In this document: positions 8,643 through 17,958 of the stretch, in pieces | Layout: every line of letters begins with the position of its first letter | Numbering within the stretch: the first letter of the stretch is position 1 | Assembly (NCBI GenBank): GCA_030457025.1 | Contig: JAKDSA010000020.1 | Location: forward strand, 1 to 45,422 | Direction: 5' to 3' | Length of the DNA stretch: 45,422 bases | Origin: Brevibacterium sp. | GTDB lineage: Bacteria > Actinomycetota > Actinomycetes > Actinomycetales > Brevibacteriaceae | Made by a program: the position numbers and the translations under genes | Notes under the pieces: generated by a model | The model's input: the letters and a program-made list of their open reading frames with translations, nothing else | What the model was told of the DNA's origin: nothing | Database searches by the model: none

Positions 8643-10319
8643 ATGAGAAAATCAGCACTGATCGCATCAGCACTGGCCTTGGGACTCATCCTCACCGGCT
8701 GCAACGCCAACCCAGAGCTCAACAAGGACGGCAACAAGAGTACGAACACTCTGGGCGAGACGCACACGGGCGGGACCCTCAACATCTTCGCCGAGGACTC
8801 CGACATCGATTTCGATCCCGGCAAGAGCCAGGGCCTGGCGATCACATCGTTGGCCTACGTCCATCGTCGTCTGACCACGTGGGACATCAGGCCCGGCCAG
8901 GAGGGCACGGTCGTTCCCGACCTCGCCACCGACACCGGACAGATCAGCGATGACGGCAAGACTTGGACCTTCACCCTCAAGGACGGCCTCAAGTACGAGG
9001 ACGGCTCCGCGATCACCTCGGCGGACATCAAATACGGCATCGAACGGTCCTTCTCCACCGAACTCTCCGGTGGCCTGAGCTACCACAAGACGCTGCTCAA
9101 GGGCGGCGCTGACTATCAGGGCCCGTTCAAGGGCGAGGAACTGAAATCCGTCGAGACTCCCGATGACAAGACCATTGTCTTCCACCTCAAGTCAGCCTTC
9201 GGCGACTTCCCGTGGATCGCCTCCATGCCGGCCTTCTCCCCCGTCCCCGAGGACAAAGACGATCCGGGCAAGTACGGCCTCGACCCGATCTCGTCAGGCC
9301 CCTACCAGGTCGAATCGAACAAATCCGGCTCCGAAGCCGTGCTGACGCGCAACAAGTACTGGGACGAGAAGACCGACCCCGTGCGCACCGCAGGCCCCGA
9401 TGAGGTCGTGTTCAAACTCGGCCAGGATGCCTCGGTGACCGCTCAGGCTCTCATCTCCGATTCCGGAGATGCGAAGAACGGCTTCTCCGCCAGCTTCGTC
9501 CCGGCCGCGCAGCTGGCTCAGGTGCAGAGCGACCCGAGCGCGAAGTCCCGTCTCGTCACCTCAGGCCCGGGCGCCCTGTCCTACCTCGCGATGAACAACG
9601 AGCGCAAGGGACTCGACGACGTCAAGGTCCGTCAGGCCATCAACTATGCGGTCAACAAGGACACCTATCGCATCGCCGGCGGAGGAGAGATCTCAGGCAA
9701 CTTCGCCTCGACGCTCATCACGCCAGGGATCCCCGGCCGTCAGGACTATGACCTCTATCAGGCAGATCCCAGCGGTGATATCGACAAGGCCAAGTCTCTG
9801 CTCAAGGAGTCGAGTGCTGACCTGGGCACGCTCAAGCTGCTGGTGAAGAACGACGCCACCTCGGTCGCGCAGGCCGAAGCGATCCAGGAGGCTCTGGCCC
9901 GCATCGACGTCAAGGTGAGGATCAAGTCCGTGGACGCGAACACGTTCTCCGCCGATGCCACAGACGCCAAGGGCGACTACGACCTGGCGCTGAGCTCGTG
10001 GCAGCCGGACTTCCCATCGGCCAATGGCAACATCCAGCCGCTCTTCGACTCCTCGCAGATCGGCAACGGCAACTACAACATCTCCCGCTACTCCAACGAC
10101 GAGGTGGACGCGCTCATCAAGAAGGCGACCGAAACCGTCAAACCGGAAGAGGCACAGAAGATCTGGGCCGAGGCTGACAAGCGGATCATGGACGATGCTC
10201 CCATAGTGCCGCTGACCTACAACAAGAACTCCTTCCTGTACGGATCCGCTGTGGAGAACTTCGTCGTCGGCGACTTCCCCGCGTACCCGGTCTATTTCAA
10301 GGCCTCACTGAAAGGCTGA
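8643..10319 (+). CDS. Peptide ABC transporter substrate-binding lipoprotein
   Basis: Family 5 extracellular solute-binding protein (558 residues) expected to hold peptides, or possibly another family 5 ligand, at the outer face of the membrane. Lipoprotein signal: positive N terminus, hydrophobic core and lipobox LTGC with Cys20. The mature part starts with the GGTLNIFAEDSD-type strand and contains the GPYQVES segment typical of the family. GAGAAAGG stands 6 bases before the ATG. The gene follows the permease genes after 142 bases without a visible gene, and abuts the ATPase gene (3 bases). Confidence 0.93.
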   Translation: MRKSALIASALALGLILTGCNANPELNKDGNKSTNTLGETHTGGTLNIFAEDSDIDFDPGKSQGLAITSLAYVHRRLTTWDIRPGQEGTVVPDLATDTGQISDDGKTWTFTLKDGLKYEDGSAITSADIKYGIERSFSTELSGGLSYHKTLLKGGADYQGPFKGEELKSVETPDDKTIVFHLKSAFGDFPWIASMPAFSPVPEDKDDPGKYGLDPISSGPYQVESNKSGSEAVLTRNKYWDEKTDPVRTAGPDEVVFKLGQDASVTAQALISDSGDAKNGFSASFVPAAQLAQVQSDPSAKSRLVTSGPGALSYLAMNNERKGLDDVKVRQAINYAVNKDTYRIAGGGEISGNFASTLITPGIPGRQDYDLYQADPSGDIDKAKSLLKESSADLGTLKLLVKNDATSVAQAEAIQEALARIDVKVRIKSVDANTFSADATDAKGDYDLALSSWQPDFPSANGNIQPLFDSSQIGNGNYNISRYSNDEVDALIKKATETVKPEEAQKIWAEADKRIMDDAPIVPLTYNKNSFLYGSAVENFVVGDFPAYPVYFKASLKG

Positions 10320-10322
10320 CCC

Positions 10323-12140
10323 ATGGCCAACACTTCTGCAGCACTCGAATTCTCCGATCACTCGGTCTCCTTCGGGGCCCGAACCATCACCGAGGGCGTG
10401 TCCCTCGAGCTCGTGCCGGGCTCGATCCTTGCCCTCGTCGGCGAGTCGGGCTCGGGCAAGTCGGTGACCGCGCTGGCGGCACTCGGCCTGGCCGGATCGG
10501 CCACTCAGACCGGTTCGGTGCGTCTGACCGGGCCAGAGCGTCCGACCGGCGAAGGCAGAGAAGCTCGCCAAGGACAGGACACCGAGCTAGTCGGTCTCAC
10601 CGCGAAAGCGTTGCGCCGAGTTCGCGGTGCACGCGTCGGTGTCGTCTTCCAGGAGCCGATGGGAGCGTTCAATCCCATGTTTCGGCTCGGGCATCAGATC
10701 GCCGAGGCGGCCCGTGCCCATGGCAGAGAGCCCGCCGCGGCCGGCGGTGCTCAGACGACCCTGCCCGAAGGTACCCCGACGTCTCCCACCGAAGGGGCCG
10801 AGTCCGATGATTCGATCGGCGAGAGAGTACGGCAGCAGCTGCTTAAGTCGGGGCTGCACAATCCCGACCAAGTCATGCGGGCCTACCCACACGAGCTCTC
10901 CGGCGGACAGCTGCAGCGGGCGATGATCGCGCTGGCGACCATCAACTCCCCCGAAGTGCTCTTCGCCGACGAGCCCACCACCGCTCTCGACGTCACAGTC
11001 CAGACCGGGATCCTCGATCTGCTGCGCCGGCAGGCCGCTGAAGAAGGCCAGGCCGTCCTCCTCATCACCCACGATATGGGTGTGGTCGCCGACATTGCTG
11101 ATCGTGTGGCTGTGATGAAGTCGGGACGCATCGTCGAAACCGGTGCAGTTCGCGATATCTTCGACCGCCCGAAGTCCGAGTACACGCGTGAGCTCCTCGA
11201 CGCGGTCCCGCGGCTGAATGCGGCCATCGCGGCCTCCACCGCCGAGGTGAACGATCGTCTGGGCTCTCCGACTGAGCATCCGTATGGTTCGGCAACGGCT
11301 TGGGCAGAATCCTCGCCTGCTGCCGTTTCCGCTGTTCTGGCCGCCGAACTGACCGCCGCAACTGTCGTCCACCGCAGCTCGGGACGCCAAGTCACTGCAA
11401 TGGATTCGGTCGACCTCGCCATACCCGCAGGGTCGATCACCGGTCTCGTCGGCGAATCCGGCTCGGGCAAGTCAACGATCGCCAACGTACTCACCGGAGG
11501 CCAAGGGCTGACCTCCGGTCGGGCATTCGTCGACGGTGGTCGCGTGAGTACGCGTCCGACTCGAAAGCAGCGGAGGCTGCGGTCGGAGATCGGCGTCGTG
11601 TTCCAGGACCCGCGCGGATCTCTCAACCCGCGCCGCTCGGTCGGGGCACAGATCGCAGAACCCATGAGAGTCCACACCGATCGCGGTCGACGAGACATCG
11701 AAGCTCAGGTGACGAGCCTCCTTGACGATGTGCGTCTGCCGGGCGACTTCGCCGGACGGTATCCGCACGAGCTCTCCGGCGGCCAGCGCCAACGCGTAGC
11801 GATCGCCAGAGCACTTGCACTTGGGCCCAAGCTGCTCATCGCCGATGAGCCCACATCAGCGCTGGACGTCTCCGTGCAGCGAGGAGTCCTCAGACTCCTG
11901 GCCGACCTCCACGAGATCCACGAATTCGCTTGTCTGTTCATCAGCCATGACCTCGCAGTGGTCGAACAGCTGGCGTCGACTGTCGTCGTCCTGCAGCGCG
12001 GGGCGATCGTCGAACAGGGGCCGAGCTCTCAGGTGCTGATGAATCCGAGTCAGGGCTACACACGCGAGCTCATCGACTCCGCGCCAGTCCCCGACCCCGA
12101 GGTCCAGGCAGCTCGTCGCGCGGCCAGACTGGCCGCCTGA
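10323..12140 (+). CDS. Peptide ABC transporter ATPase, fused DppD-DppF
   Basis: Two complete ABC ATPase domains in one 605-residue chain, driving the importer above from the cytoplasm. Domain 1: Walker A GESGSGKS (about 40-47), signature LSGGQLQR (about 192), Walker B LFADEP (about 214). Domain 2: Walker A GESGSGKST (about 377), signature LSGGQRQR (about 484), Walker B LLIADEP (about 505). Both sites look catalytically complete. Domain 1 has an extra Pro/Thr/Gly-rich insertion between the Q-loop and the signature (about 135-175). Last gene of the operon; a strong hairpin follows. Confidence 0.94.
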   Translation: MANTSAALEFSDHSVSFGARTITEGVSLELVPGSILALVGESGSGKSVTALAALGLAGSATQTGSVRLTGPERPTGEGREARQGQDTELVGLTAKALRRVRGARVGVVFQEPMGAFNPMFRLGHQIAEAARAHGREPAAAGGAQTTLPEGTPTSPTEGAESDDSIGERVRQQLLKSGLHNPDQVMRAYPHELSGGQLQRAMIALATINSPEVLFADEPTTALDVTVQTGILDLLRRQAAEEGQAVLLITHDMGVVADIADRVAVMKSGRIVETGAVRDIFDRPKSEYTRELLDAVPRLNAAIAASTAEVNDRLGSPTEHPYGSATAWAESSPAAVSAVLAAELTAATVVHRSSGRQVTAMDSVDLAIPAGSITGLVGESGSGKSTIANVLTGGQGLTSGRAFVDGGRVSTRPTRKQRRLRSEIGVVFQDPRGSLNPRRSVGAQIAEPMRVHTDRGRRDIEAQVTSLLDDVRLPGDFAGRYPHELSGGQRQRVAIARALALGPKLLIADEPTSALDVSVQRGVLRLLADLHEIHEFACLFISHDLAVVEQLASTVVVLQRGAIVEQGPSSQVLMNPSQGYTRELIDSAPVPDPEVQAARRAARLAA

Positions 12141-12154
12141 AGCTGCAAGACAAC

Positions 12155-12188
12155 GGTGCCCCGGAAGCCGATCGGCTTCCGGGGCACC
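12155..12188. terminator. Bidirectional terminator, ABC operon / ilvC
   Basis: A perfect 34-bp palindrome (GGTGCCCCGGAAGCCG and its complement) lies between the convergent ABC ATPase and ilvC genes. The stem is GC-rich; the hairpin would need to open at the centre for a loop. No T tract is obvious. Confidence 0.75.
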
Positions 12189-12206
12189 TCCATCGTTCAG
12201 AGACGA

Positions 12207-13253
<1,047 letters not shown>

Positions 13254-13322
13254 TCAGAGGTTTGGGGTACTCCCCCATTGTTTCACAGTTCGGTACTGCT
13301 GTTCACTTATTGAGATGGTTCT

Positions 13323-13341
13323 CGTTCCACGAAGTGGAACG
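13323..13341 (-). other. Hairpin in the ilvN-ilvC gap
   Basis: Perfect 8-bp inverted repeat (13323-13330 and 13334-13341) with a 3-base loop and no T tract. It could be an RNA processing or stability element between ilvN and ilvC, or a small operator. Confidence 0.4.
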
Positions 13342-13345
13342 TCAC

Positions 13346-13383
13346 TCAGCTCCGCAGGGCGCGGCTCAGCTTCGCAGGGCGCG
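13346..13383. repeat. 20-bp direct duplication of the ilvN 3' end
   Basis: The last codons and stop of ilvN (13366-13383) are repeated, with one mismatch over 18 bases, directly downstream at 13346-13363. Each copy reads Ala-Leu-Arg-Ser-stop on the minus strand. Confidence 0.85.
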
Positions 13384-13878
13384 ATCGGTGATCGACTTCG
13401 ATCCGCGGCCGATGGCCACGGTGCCCGACTGGACGATCTCCTTGATCCCGAATGGTTCGAGGACTTCACGCAGGGCCTCGACCTTACCCAGCTCGCCGGT
13501 GGATTCGATGCTGACGGAGTCGGGACCCACGTCGACGATCTTGGCGCGGAACATCTCGACTGCGGCCGCGACCTGGGGACGGGTCGTGGAGTTGGCTTTG
13601 ACCTTGTAGATGATGTGGGCGCGACGCACAGATGTGGCCGGTTCGAGCTCGACGATCTTGATGACGTTGACCAGTTTATTCAGCTGCTTGGTCACCTGCT
13701 CCAGAGGCACGTCCTTGACGTCGACGACGACGGTGATGCGCGAGAGCTCATCGTGTTCGGTCACGCCCACGGCGAGGCTGTGGATGTTGAAACCGCGTCG
13801 GGCGATGAGTCCGGTGAAGCGGGTCAGCACGCCCGGCTTGTTCTCGACCAGGACTGAGAGTGTGTGCCGGTTGTTCAT
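13366..13878 (-). CDS. ilvN: Acetolactate synthase small (regulatory) subunit
   Basis: Regulatory subunit (170 residues) that binds the large subunit and confers feedback inhibition by branched-chain amino acids. The N-terminal ACT domain (about 3-80: [24 protein letters not shown]) holds the valine-site Gly and Asn residues; the C-terminal ALS_ss domain spans about 82-160. It overlaps ilvB by 4 bases (ATGA), so the subunits are translationally coupled. Its last codons are duplicated downstream of the stop. Confidence 0.97.
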   Translation of the reverse strand: MNNRHTLSVLVENKPGVLTRFTGLIARRGFNIHSLAVGVTEHDELSRITVVVDVKDVPLEQVTKQLNKLVNVIKIVELEPATSVRRAHIIYKVKANSTTRPQVAAAVEMFRAKIVDVGPDSVSIESTGELGKVEALREVLEPFGIKEIVQSGTVAIGRGSKSITDRALRS

Positions 13879-15812
13879 TCCAGGCCTCCTTCGATCTGAG
13901 CCACGGAGCGAACCGTGCCGTCTTCTTCCGTGCCGGCGTCCGCGATCTGACTTTCAGCCTGCTCGTCGCCCTCACCGTCGAACTCCGGGCGGATGCCGCG
14001 TGCGTATTCGATCTCATCGTTGGAGACGCCAGCGGCGACCATCGGCCACACCATGGCATCCGGCGGGACGGTGAAGTCGAGGACGACGGGTCGGTCATTG
14101 GTCTCCAGCGCGGTATTGATCGCGGCATCGACGTCGTCATTGCTGTCCACCCGCAGGGCCAGGCAGCCGTAGGCCTCGGCGAGCTTGGCGAAGTCGGGGA
14201 TCCTGGTCGTCTCGTGCCCCGTGTTGAGGTCGGTGTTGGAGTACCTGCCGTCATAGAACAGGGTCTGCCACTGGCGAACCATGCCCAGGGACGAGTTGTT
14301 GATGATCGCAACCTTGATCGGGATGTCGTTGAGCGCGCAGGTCGCGAGCTCCTGGTTGGTCATCTGGAAGCAACCGTCACCGTCGATGGCCCACACCACA
14401 CGGTCCGGTTCGGCGACCTTCGCGCCCATAGCGGCCGGCACCGAGTAGCCCATGGTCCCCAGACCACCGGAGTTCAGCCACGACTTGGGGCGCTCGAACT
14501 CGACGAACTGGGCGGCCCACATCTGGTGCTGGCCCACGCCGGCTGTGTAGACCGCTTCGGGTCCGGTCAGTGCCGAGATCCGCGAGATCACGTACTGCGG
14601 ATCGCAGAGCTCATCCTGCTTGGAGTAGCCGAGCGGGTAGGTCGTCTTGAGACGGTTGAGGAAGCGCCACCACGGTTCACGCTGACGTTCGAGCGCCTTG
14701 GGGAACTTGCTGCGCAGCTCGGTGAGCATCTCCGCGAGGACCTCGCGGGCGTCACCGACGATCGCAACCTCGACCTCGCGGTTCTTCCCGATCTCCGCCG
14801 GGTCGATGTCGGCGTGGATGACCTGCGCGTTCGGTGCGAAGGAGTCGAGGTTGCCGGTGACCCGGTCATCGAACCTGGCGCCGATGGTGATGAGGAGGTC
14901 GGATTTCTGGAAGGCGGTCACGGCGGGCACGGTGCCGTGCATACCCGGCATCCCGAGGTGCAGCTGGTGCGAGTCGGGGAACGCACCGCGGGCCATCAGG
15001 GTCGTGACGACGGGAATGTTGGTCGCCTCGGCGAGCTTGAGCAGTTCCTTCTCCGCTTGGGAGCGGATGACACCGCCGCCGATGTAGAACACGGGGCGCT
15101 GGGCATCCGAGATGAGTCGGACGGCTTCGCGAATCTGCTTCGCATGGGGCTTGAGGATCGGACGGTATCCGGGCAGCGCCGGCTCCTCGGGCCAGACGAA
15201 GGGAGCGGTGCCCGTCTGCGCGTCCTTGGTGACGTCGACGAGGACCGGGCCGGGCCGACCTGTGGTCGCGATGTGATGGGCGTGCAGGATCGCCGAGGGA
15301 ATATCCTCGGGCTTGGTGACAAGGAAACTGTGCTTGGTCACCGGCATCGTCATTCCCACGATGTCCGCTTCCTGGAAGGCATCGGTGCCCAGCAGCTTCG
15401 AACTCTGCTGACCGGTGATGGCCAGCACCGGGACGGAATCCATATGGGCGTCGGCGAGCGCCGTGATGAGGTTCGTCGCACCCGGGCCCGAGGTCGCGAT
15501 GCACACCCCCAGCTTGCCCGAGGCTGAGGCGTAGCCTTCGGCTGCGTGCCCGGCTCCCTGTTCGTGGCGGACGAGGATGTGGCGGATCTTATCGGTCTCG
15601 AACAGCGGGTCGTAGGTCGGAAGGATGGTGCCGCCGGGGAGCCCGAAGACGGTCTCGACCTCGAGGAGCTCGAGGCTGCGGACGATCGCCTGCGCTCCGG
15701 TGAGGACCTCAGGGGTCGAGTTGCGTCGAATGCTTGACGGGGTCGCGGTCACCGGGGGTGCGCTGGGCACGGTGCCGGCTGCCGCTGACTGGGCCGAGGG
15801 CGTGGCTGCCAT
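13875..15812 (-). CDS. ilvB: Acetolactate synthase large (catalytic) subunit
   Basis: Thiamine-diphosphate, FAD and Mg-dependent condensation of pyruvate with pyruvate or 2-ketobutyrate, entry step of branched-chain amino acid synthesis. In 645 residues: PYR domain with catalytic Glu84 ([14 protein letters not shown]), central FAD domain, and the ThDP motif GDG (478) to INNS (about 504-507). An Ala/Pro/Thr-rich N-terminal extension (about 1-33) and an acidic C-terminal tail (about 608-645, rich in Glu, Asp and Gln) extend beyond the usual core. ATG start with AGGAAGGA about 9 bases upstream. Controlled by the attenuator just upstream. Confidence 0.97.
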   Translation of the reverse strand: MAATPSAQSAAAGTVPSAPPVTATPSSIRRNSTPEVLTGAQAIVRSLELLEVETVFGLPGGTILPTYDPLFETDKIRHILVRHEQGAGHAAEGYASASGKLGVCIATSGPGATNLITALADAHMDSVPVLAITGQQSSKLLGTDAFQEADIVGMTMPVTKHSFLVTKPEDIPSAILHAHHIATTGRPGPVLVDVTKDAQTGTAPFVWPEEPALPGYRPILKPHAKQIREAVRLISDAQRPVFYIGGGVIRSQAEKELLKLAEATNIPVVTTLMARGAFPDSHQLHLGMPGMHGTVPAVTAFQKSDLLITIGARFDDRVTGNLDSFAPNAQVIHADIDPAEIGKNREVEVAIVGDAREVLAEMLTELRSKFPKALERQREPWWRFLNRLKTTYPLGYSKQDELCDPQYVISRISALTGPEAVYTAGVGQHQMWAAQFVEFERPKSWLNSGGLGTMGYSVPAAMGAKVAEPDRVVWAIDGDGCFQMTNQELATCALNDIPIKVAIINNSSLGMVRQWQTLFYDGRYSNTDLNTGHETTRIPDFAKLAEAYGCLALRVDSNDDVDAAINTALETNDRPVVLDFTVPPDAMVWPMVAAGVSNDEIEYARGIRPEFDGEGDEQAESQIADAGTEEDGTVRSVAQIEGGLE

Positions 15813-15853
15813 CGTTTCGTATCCTTCCTAGTGATCCAACTTGTCTCCGCATG

Positions 15854-15882
15854 AAAAAAGCCCCTCCGGTTTCGGTAGGGGC
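15854..15882 (-). terminator. Attenuator terminator of ilvBNC
   Basis: On the minus strand, stem GCCCCT / AGGGGC (15877-15882 and 15860-15865) with an inner CCG/CGG extension, followed at once by six T (15854-15859). It sits between the leader peptide and ilvB, as in amino-acid attenuators. Confidence 0.88.
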
Positions 15883-15926
15883 GCGCGGATCGTGTCGTGT
15901 TGACAGGCTACGGAAGATCCGCGCGC
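15881..15926 (-). promoter_or_regulatory. Antiterminator stem of the ilv attenuator
   Basis: An 11-bp perfect inverted repeat, GCGCGCGGATC in the leader peptide's 3' part (15916-15926) and GATCCGCGCGC (15881-15891). The downstream arm shares its last bases with the terminator stem (15881-15882), so the two structures compete. The overlap is only two bases, so the exact switch needs RNA folding to confirm. Confidence 0.7.
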
Positions 15927-15958
15927 TGGGTAATAACGACGACAAGAAGGTTGGTCAT
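15908..15958 (-). CDS. ilvBNC leader peptide
   Basis: Sixteen-codon peptide MTNLLVVVITQRADLP ending in TAG. It carries a run of two Leu, three Val and one Ile codon, the three products whose charged tRNAs would be sensed. When these are scarce a ribosome stalled on the run leaves the following GCGCGCGGATC free to form the antiterminator, allowing ilvBNC transcription; otherwise the terminator forms. This mechanism is known for ilv operons; its working here is inferred from the layout. No strong ribosome site stands before the ATG; a TTGACA / AACTAT promoter ends 6 bases upstream, so the leader may be translated from a leaderless RNA. Confidence 0.88.
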   Translation of the reverse strand: MTNLLVVVITQRADLP

Positions 15959-15964
15959 GGCTCA

Positions 15965-15994
15965 ATAGTTCACCTCGCGCAATAAGCGTGTCAA
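15965..15994 (-). promoter_or_regulatory. ilvBNC promoter
   Basis: TTGACA (15989-15994), an 18-base spacer, AACTAT (15965-15970), then 6 bases to the leader-peptide ATG. The -35 is a perfect consensus, the -10 is weak. Confidence 0.5.
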
Positions 15995-16154
15995 ACGTTG
16001 TAACAGATCGTCTCGAAGTTTGGGACTGTTGTGGACGAAAACGTGAGATCATCCAACAGCGGTCCGAGATGTGCCCCCGGCTAGCTGTTAGGCAGCCCCC
16101 GGAAGGAGGGAAAGCTCGATTGTGAGAACCATGGACTACGACATGCGCCCCGAC

Positions 16155-16160
16155 TAGGCT
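16155..16160 (+). promoter_or_regulatory. -10 element of the ABC exporter operon
   Basis: TAGGCT lies 7 bases before the GTG start at 16168; TGGACT at 16132-16137 is a possible -35 with a 17-base spacer. This suggests a leaderless transcript. Confidence 0.45.
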
Positions 16161-16167
16161 CTCAAGG

Positions 16168-17958
16168 GTGCGTCCCCTCTTACGTTTCTGGCCCGATCTT
16201 CGCTCTCGCATCGGCGTGTACATCGCCGTTCTCGCGCTGACCCTCCTGGCCAACGGCATCCAGCTGGTGATCCCCCTGATCACCGGTCACATCATCGACG
16301 GCCCCATCGCCGACCGCGATCTCTCCGGACTGTGGCTGCCCGTGCTGGGGGTCCTCATCATCGGCATCGCCGAGGCGGTGGCGCTGTGGGGTCGCAGACT
16401 CCTCGTCGCCCCGGTCGTCGCACAGTGGGAGATCACCTGGCGCTCACGTCTCTTCGAACGGCTCCAGTACACCTCGGTGGCCATCCACGATTCCTGGGAA
16501 TCGGGGCAGCTGCTCTCGCGCGCGATCAATGATCTCTCACAGCTGCGCCGCTTCTTCGCCTTCGGGATCCCCTTCCTCGTGACCACCCCGCTGATCATCA
16601 TCATCGGCACCATCATCCTCACGTTCCTGCAGCCGGTCTTCGGTCTGATCATGCTCATCATGGCTGTGCCGACGATCGCGACGGTGACGGTCTTCGAGAA
16701 GAGGTACCGGGAGGCCTCCCGTCGCTCCCAGGACACGGTCGGTGAGATCGCCACCGAGGTCGAGGAGTCGATCCAAGGCATTCGGATCCTCAAGTCCTTC
16801 GGCCGCTCGCCCTGGGCGGCGCAGCGGTTCTCCCGCCTCTCCGGTCAGTTCCAGAACATCGAAGTGCGGAAGGCGAAGCTCGACTCCTGGTTCTGGAGTG
16901 TGCTGATCCTCTTACCCACCCTCGCCCAGGCCGCCATTGTCGCGGTCGGCACCTGGGGCGTTGTGCAGAGCTGGACGACGATCGGCACCGTGGTTGCGGC
17001 AGTGACCATCTCGATGGTGATGCGGATGCCGATCGAAATGCTCGGCTTCCTCCTCGCCGATGCCCTCATGGCCCTGACTGCCGCGGCCAGATACTGGGAG
17101 GTCATCGACATCAGGCATGACATCACCGACGCCGACGGTCGGATCGCCGACGCCCCCGATGTGGGGCGCTACAAGGGGGAGCTGGACTTCGACGATGTCG
17201 ACTTCCACTTCGCCGACACCGACCGCGAGACCTTGAAGAGCCTCAATCTGCACGTCGACCCGGGCCAGACCCTGGCCATCGTCGGGGCCACCGGGTCGGG
17301 CAAGACGACCCTGGCCTCTCTCGTCCCACGGCTGCAGGACGTCACCGGCGGATCCGTGCGCGTCGATGGCACTGACATTCGGGAGCTGCCCGTCAACGAG
17401 GTGCGCAACCTGGTGTCCGTCTCCTTCGAAGACCCGATCCTGTTCTCCACCTCGGTGGCCGAGAACGTGAGCATGGGTGCACCCGGGGTCGACGATGACG
17501 CGATCTGGCAAGCACTGGAGATCACGGCCGCGAAGGACTTCGTCCAGCGGCTGCCCGAGGGACTCGACACGCAGGTCGGCGAACAGGGCCTGTCCCTGTC
17601 CGGTGGGCAGCGACAGCGTCTGGCTCTGGCACGTGCGGTGATCGGCCAGCCGCGCATCTTGGTCCTCGACGATCCGCTCTCCGCCGTCGACGTCGACACG
17701 GAGGACCGGGTCCAACGAGCACTGCGGGAGATCCTGCCCGATTCGACGACGCTGATCATCGCCCACCGTCCGTCCACCTCGGCGCTGGCCGATGCCGTTG
17801 CCGTCCTCGACGAGGGGCGGGTCGTCGCATTGGGCACCCATGATGAGCTGCTGGAGTCCTCTCCGCTCTACCGTGAGCTCATGGGGGCGGCGGCCGTGAC
17901 TGCTGGGACTGCCGGACACACCATCGGCAAGCGCACGACGGGAGGCGGTGCGCAGTGA
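16168..17958 (+). CDS. ABC exporter half-transporter, degenerate ATP site
   Basis: Type IV (B-family) ABC half-transporter of 596 residues: six-helix membrane domain (about 1-310) then an ATPase domain. Walker A GATGSGKTT is near 371 and the signature LSGGQRQR near 476. The Walker B ends LVLDDPLSAVD (about 497-508), with Asp where the catalytic Glu belongs, and the Q-loop position reads SFEDP with Glu for Gln. It overlaps its partner by 4 bases (GTGA). In heterodimeric exporters of this kind (TM287/288, BmrCD, LmrCD) one ATP site is likewise degenerate. The substrate is unknown: drug, lipid or peptide. GTG start, probably leaderless. Divergent from ilvBNC. Confidence 0.92.
   Translation: MRPLLRFWPDLRSRIGVYIAVLALTLLANGIQLVIPLITGHIIDGPIADRDLSGLWLPVLGVLIIGIAEAVALWGRRLLVAPVVAQWEITWRSRLFERLQYTSVAIHDSWESGQLLSRAINDLSQLRRFFAFGIPFLVTTPLIIIIGTIILTFLQPVFGLIMLIMAVPTIATVTVFEKRYREASRRSQDTVGEIATEVEESIQGIRILKSFGRSPWAAQRFSRLSGQFQNIEVRKAKLDSWFWSVLILLPTLAQAAIVAVGTWGVVQSWTTIGTVVAAVTISMVMRMPIEMLGFLLADALMALTAAARYWEVIDIRHDITDADGRIADAPDVGRYKGELDFDDVDFHFADTDRETLKSLNLHVDPGQTLAIVGATGSGKTTLASLVPRLQDVTGGSVRVDGTDIRELPVNEVRNLVSVSFEDPILFSTSVAENVSMGAPGVDDDAIWQALEITAAKDFVQRLPEGLDTQVGEQGLSLSGGQRQRLALARAVIGQPRILVLDDPLSAVDVDTEDRVQRALREILPDSTTLIIAHRPSTSALADAVAVLDEGRVVALGTHDELLESSPLYRELMGAAAVTAGTAGHTIGKRTTGGGAQ

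Noticed and set aside
12155..12188. Palindrome as an insertion-sequence end or attachment site
   Set aside because: It lies exactly between two convergent gene ends and has no flanking direct repeat or transposase, so a terminator is the simpler reading.
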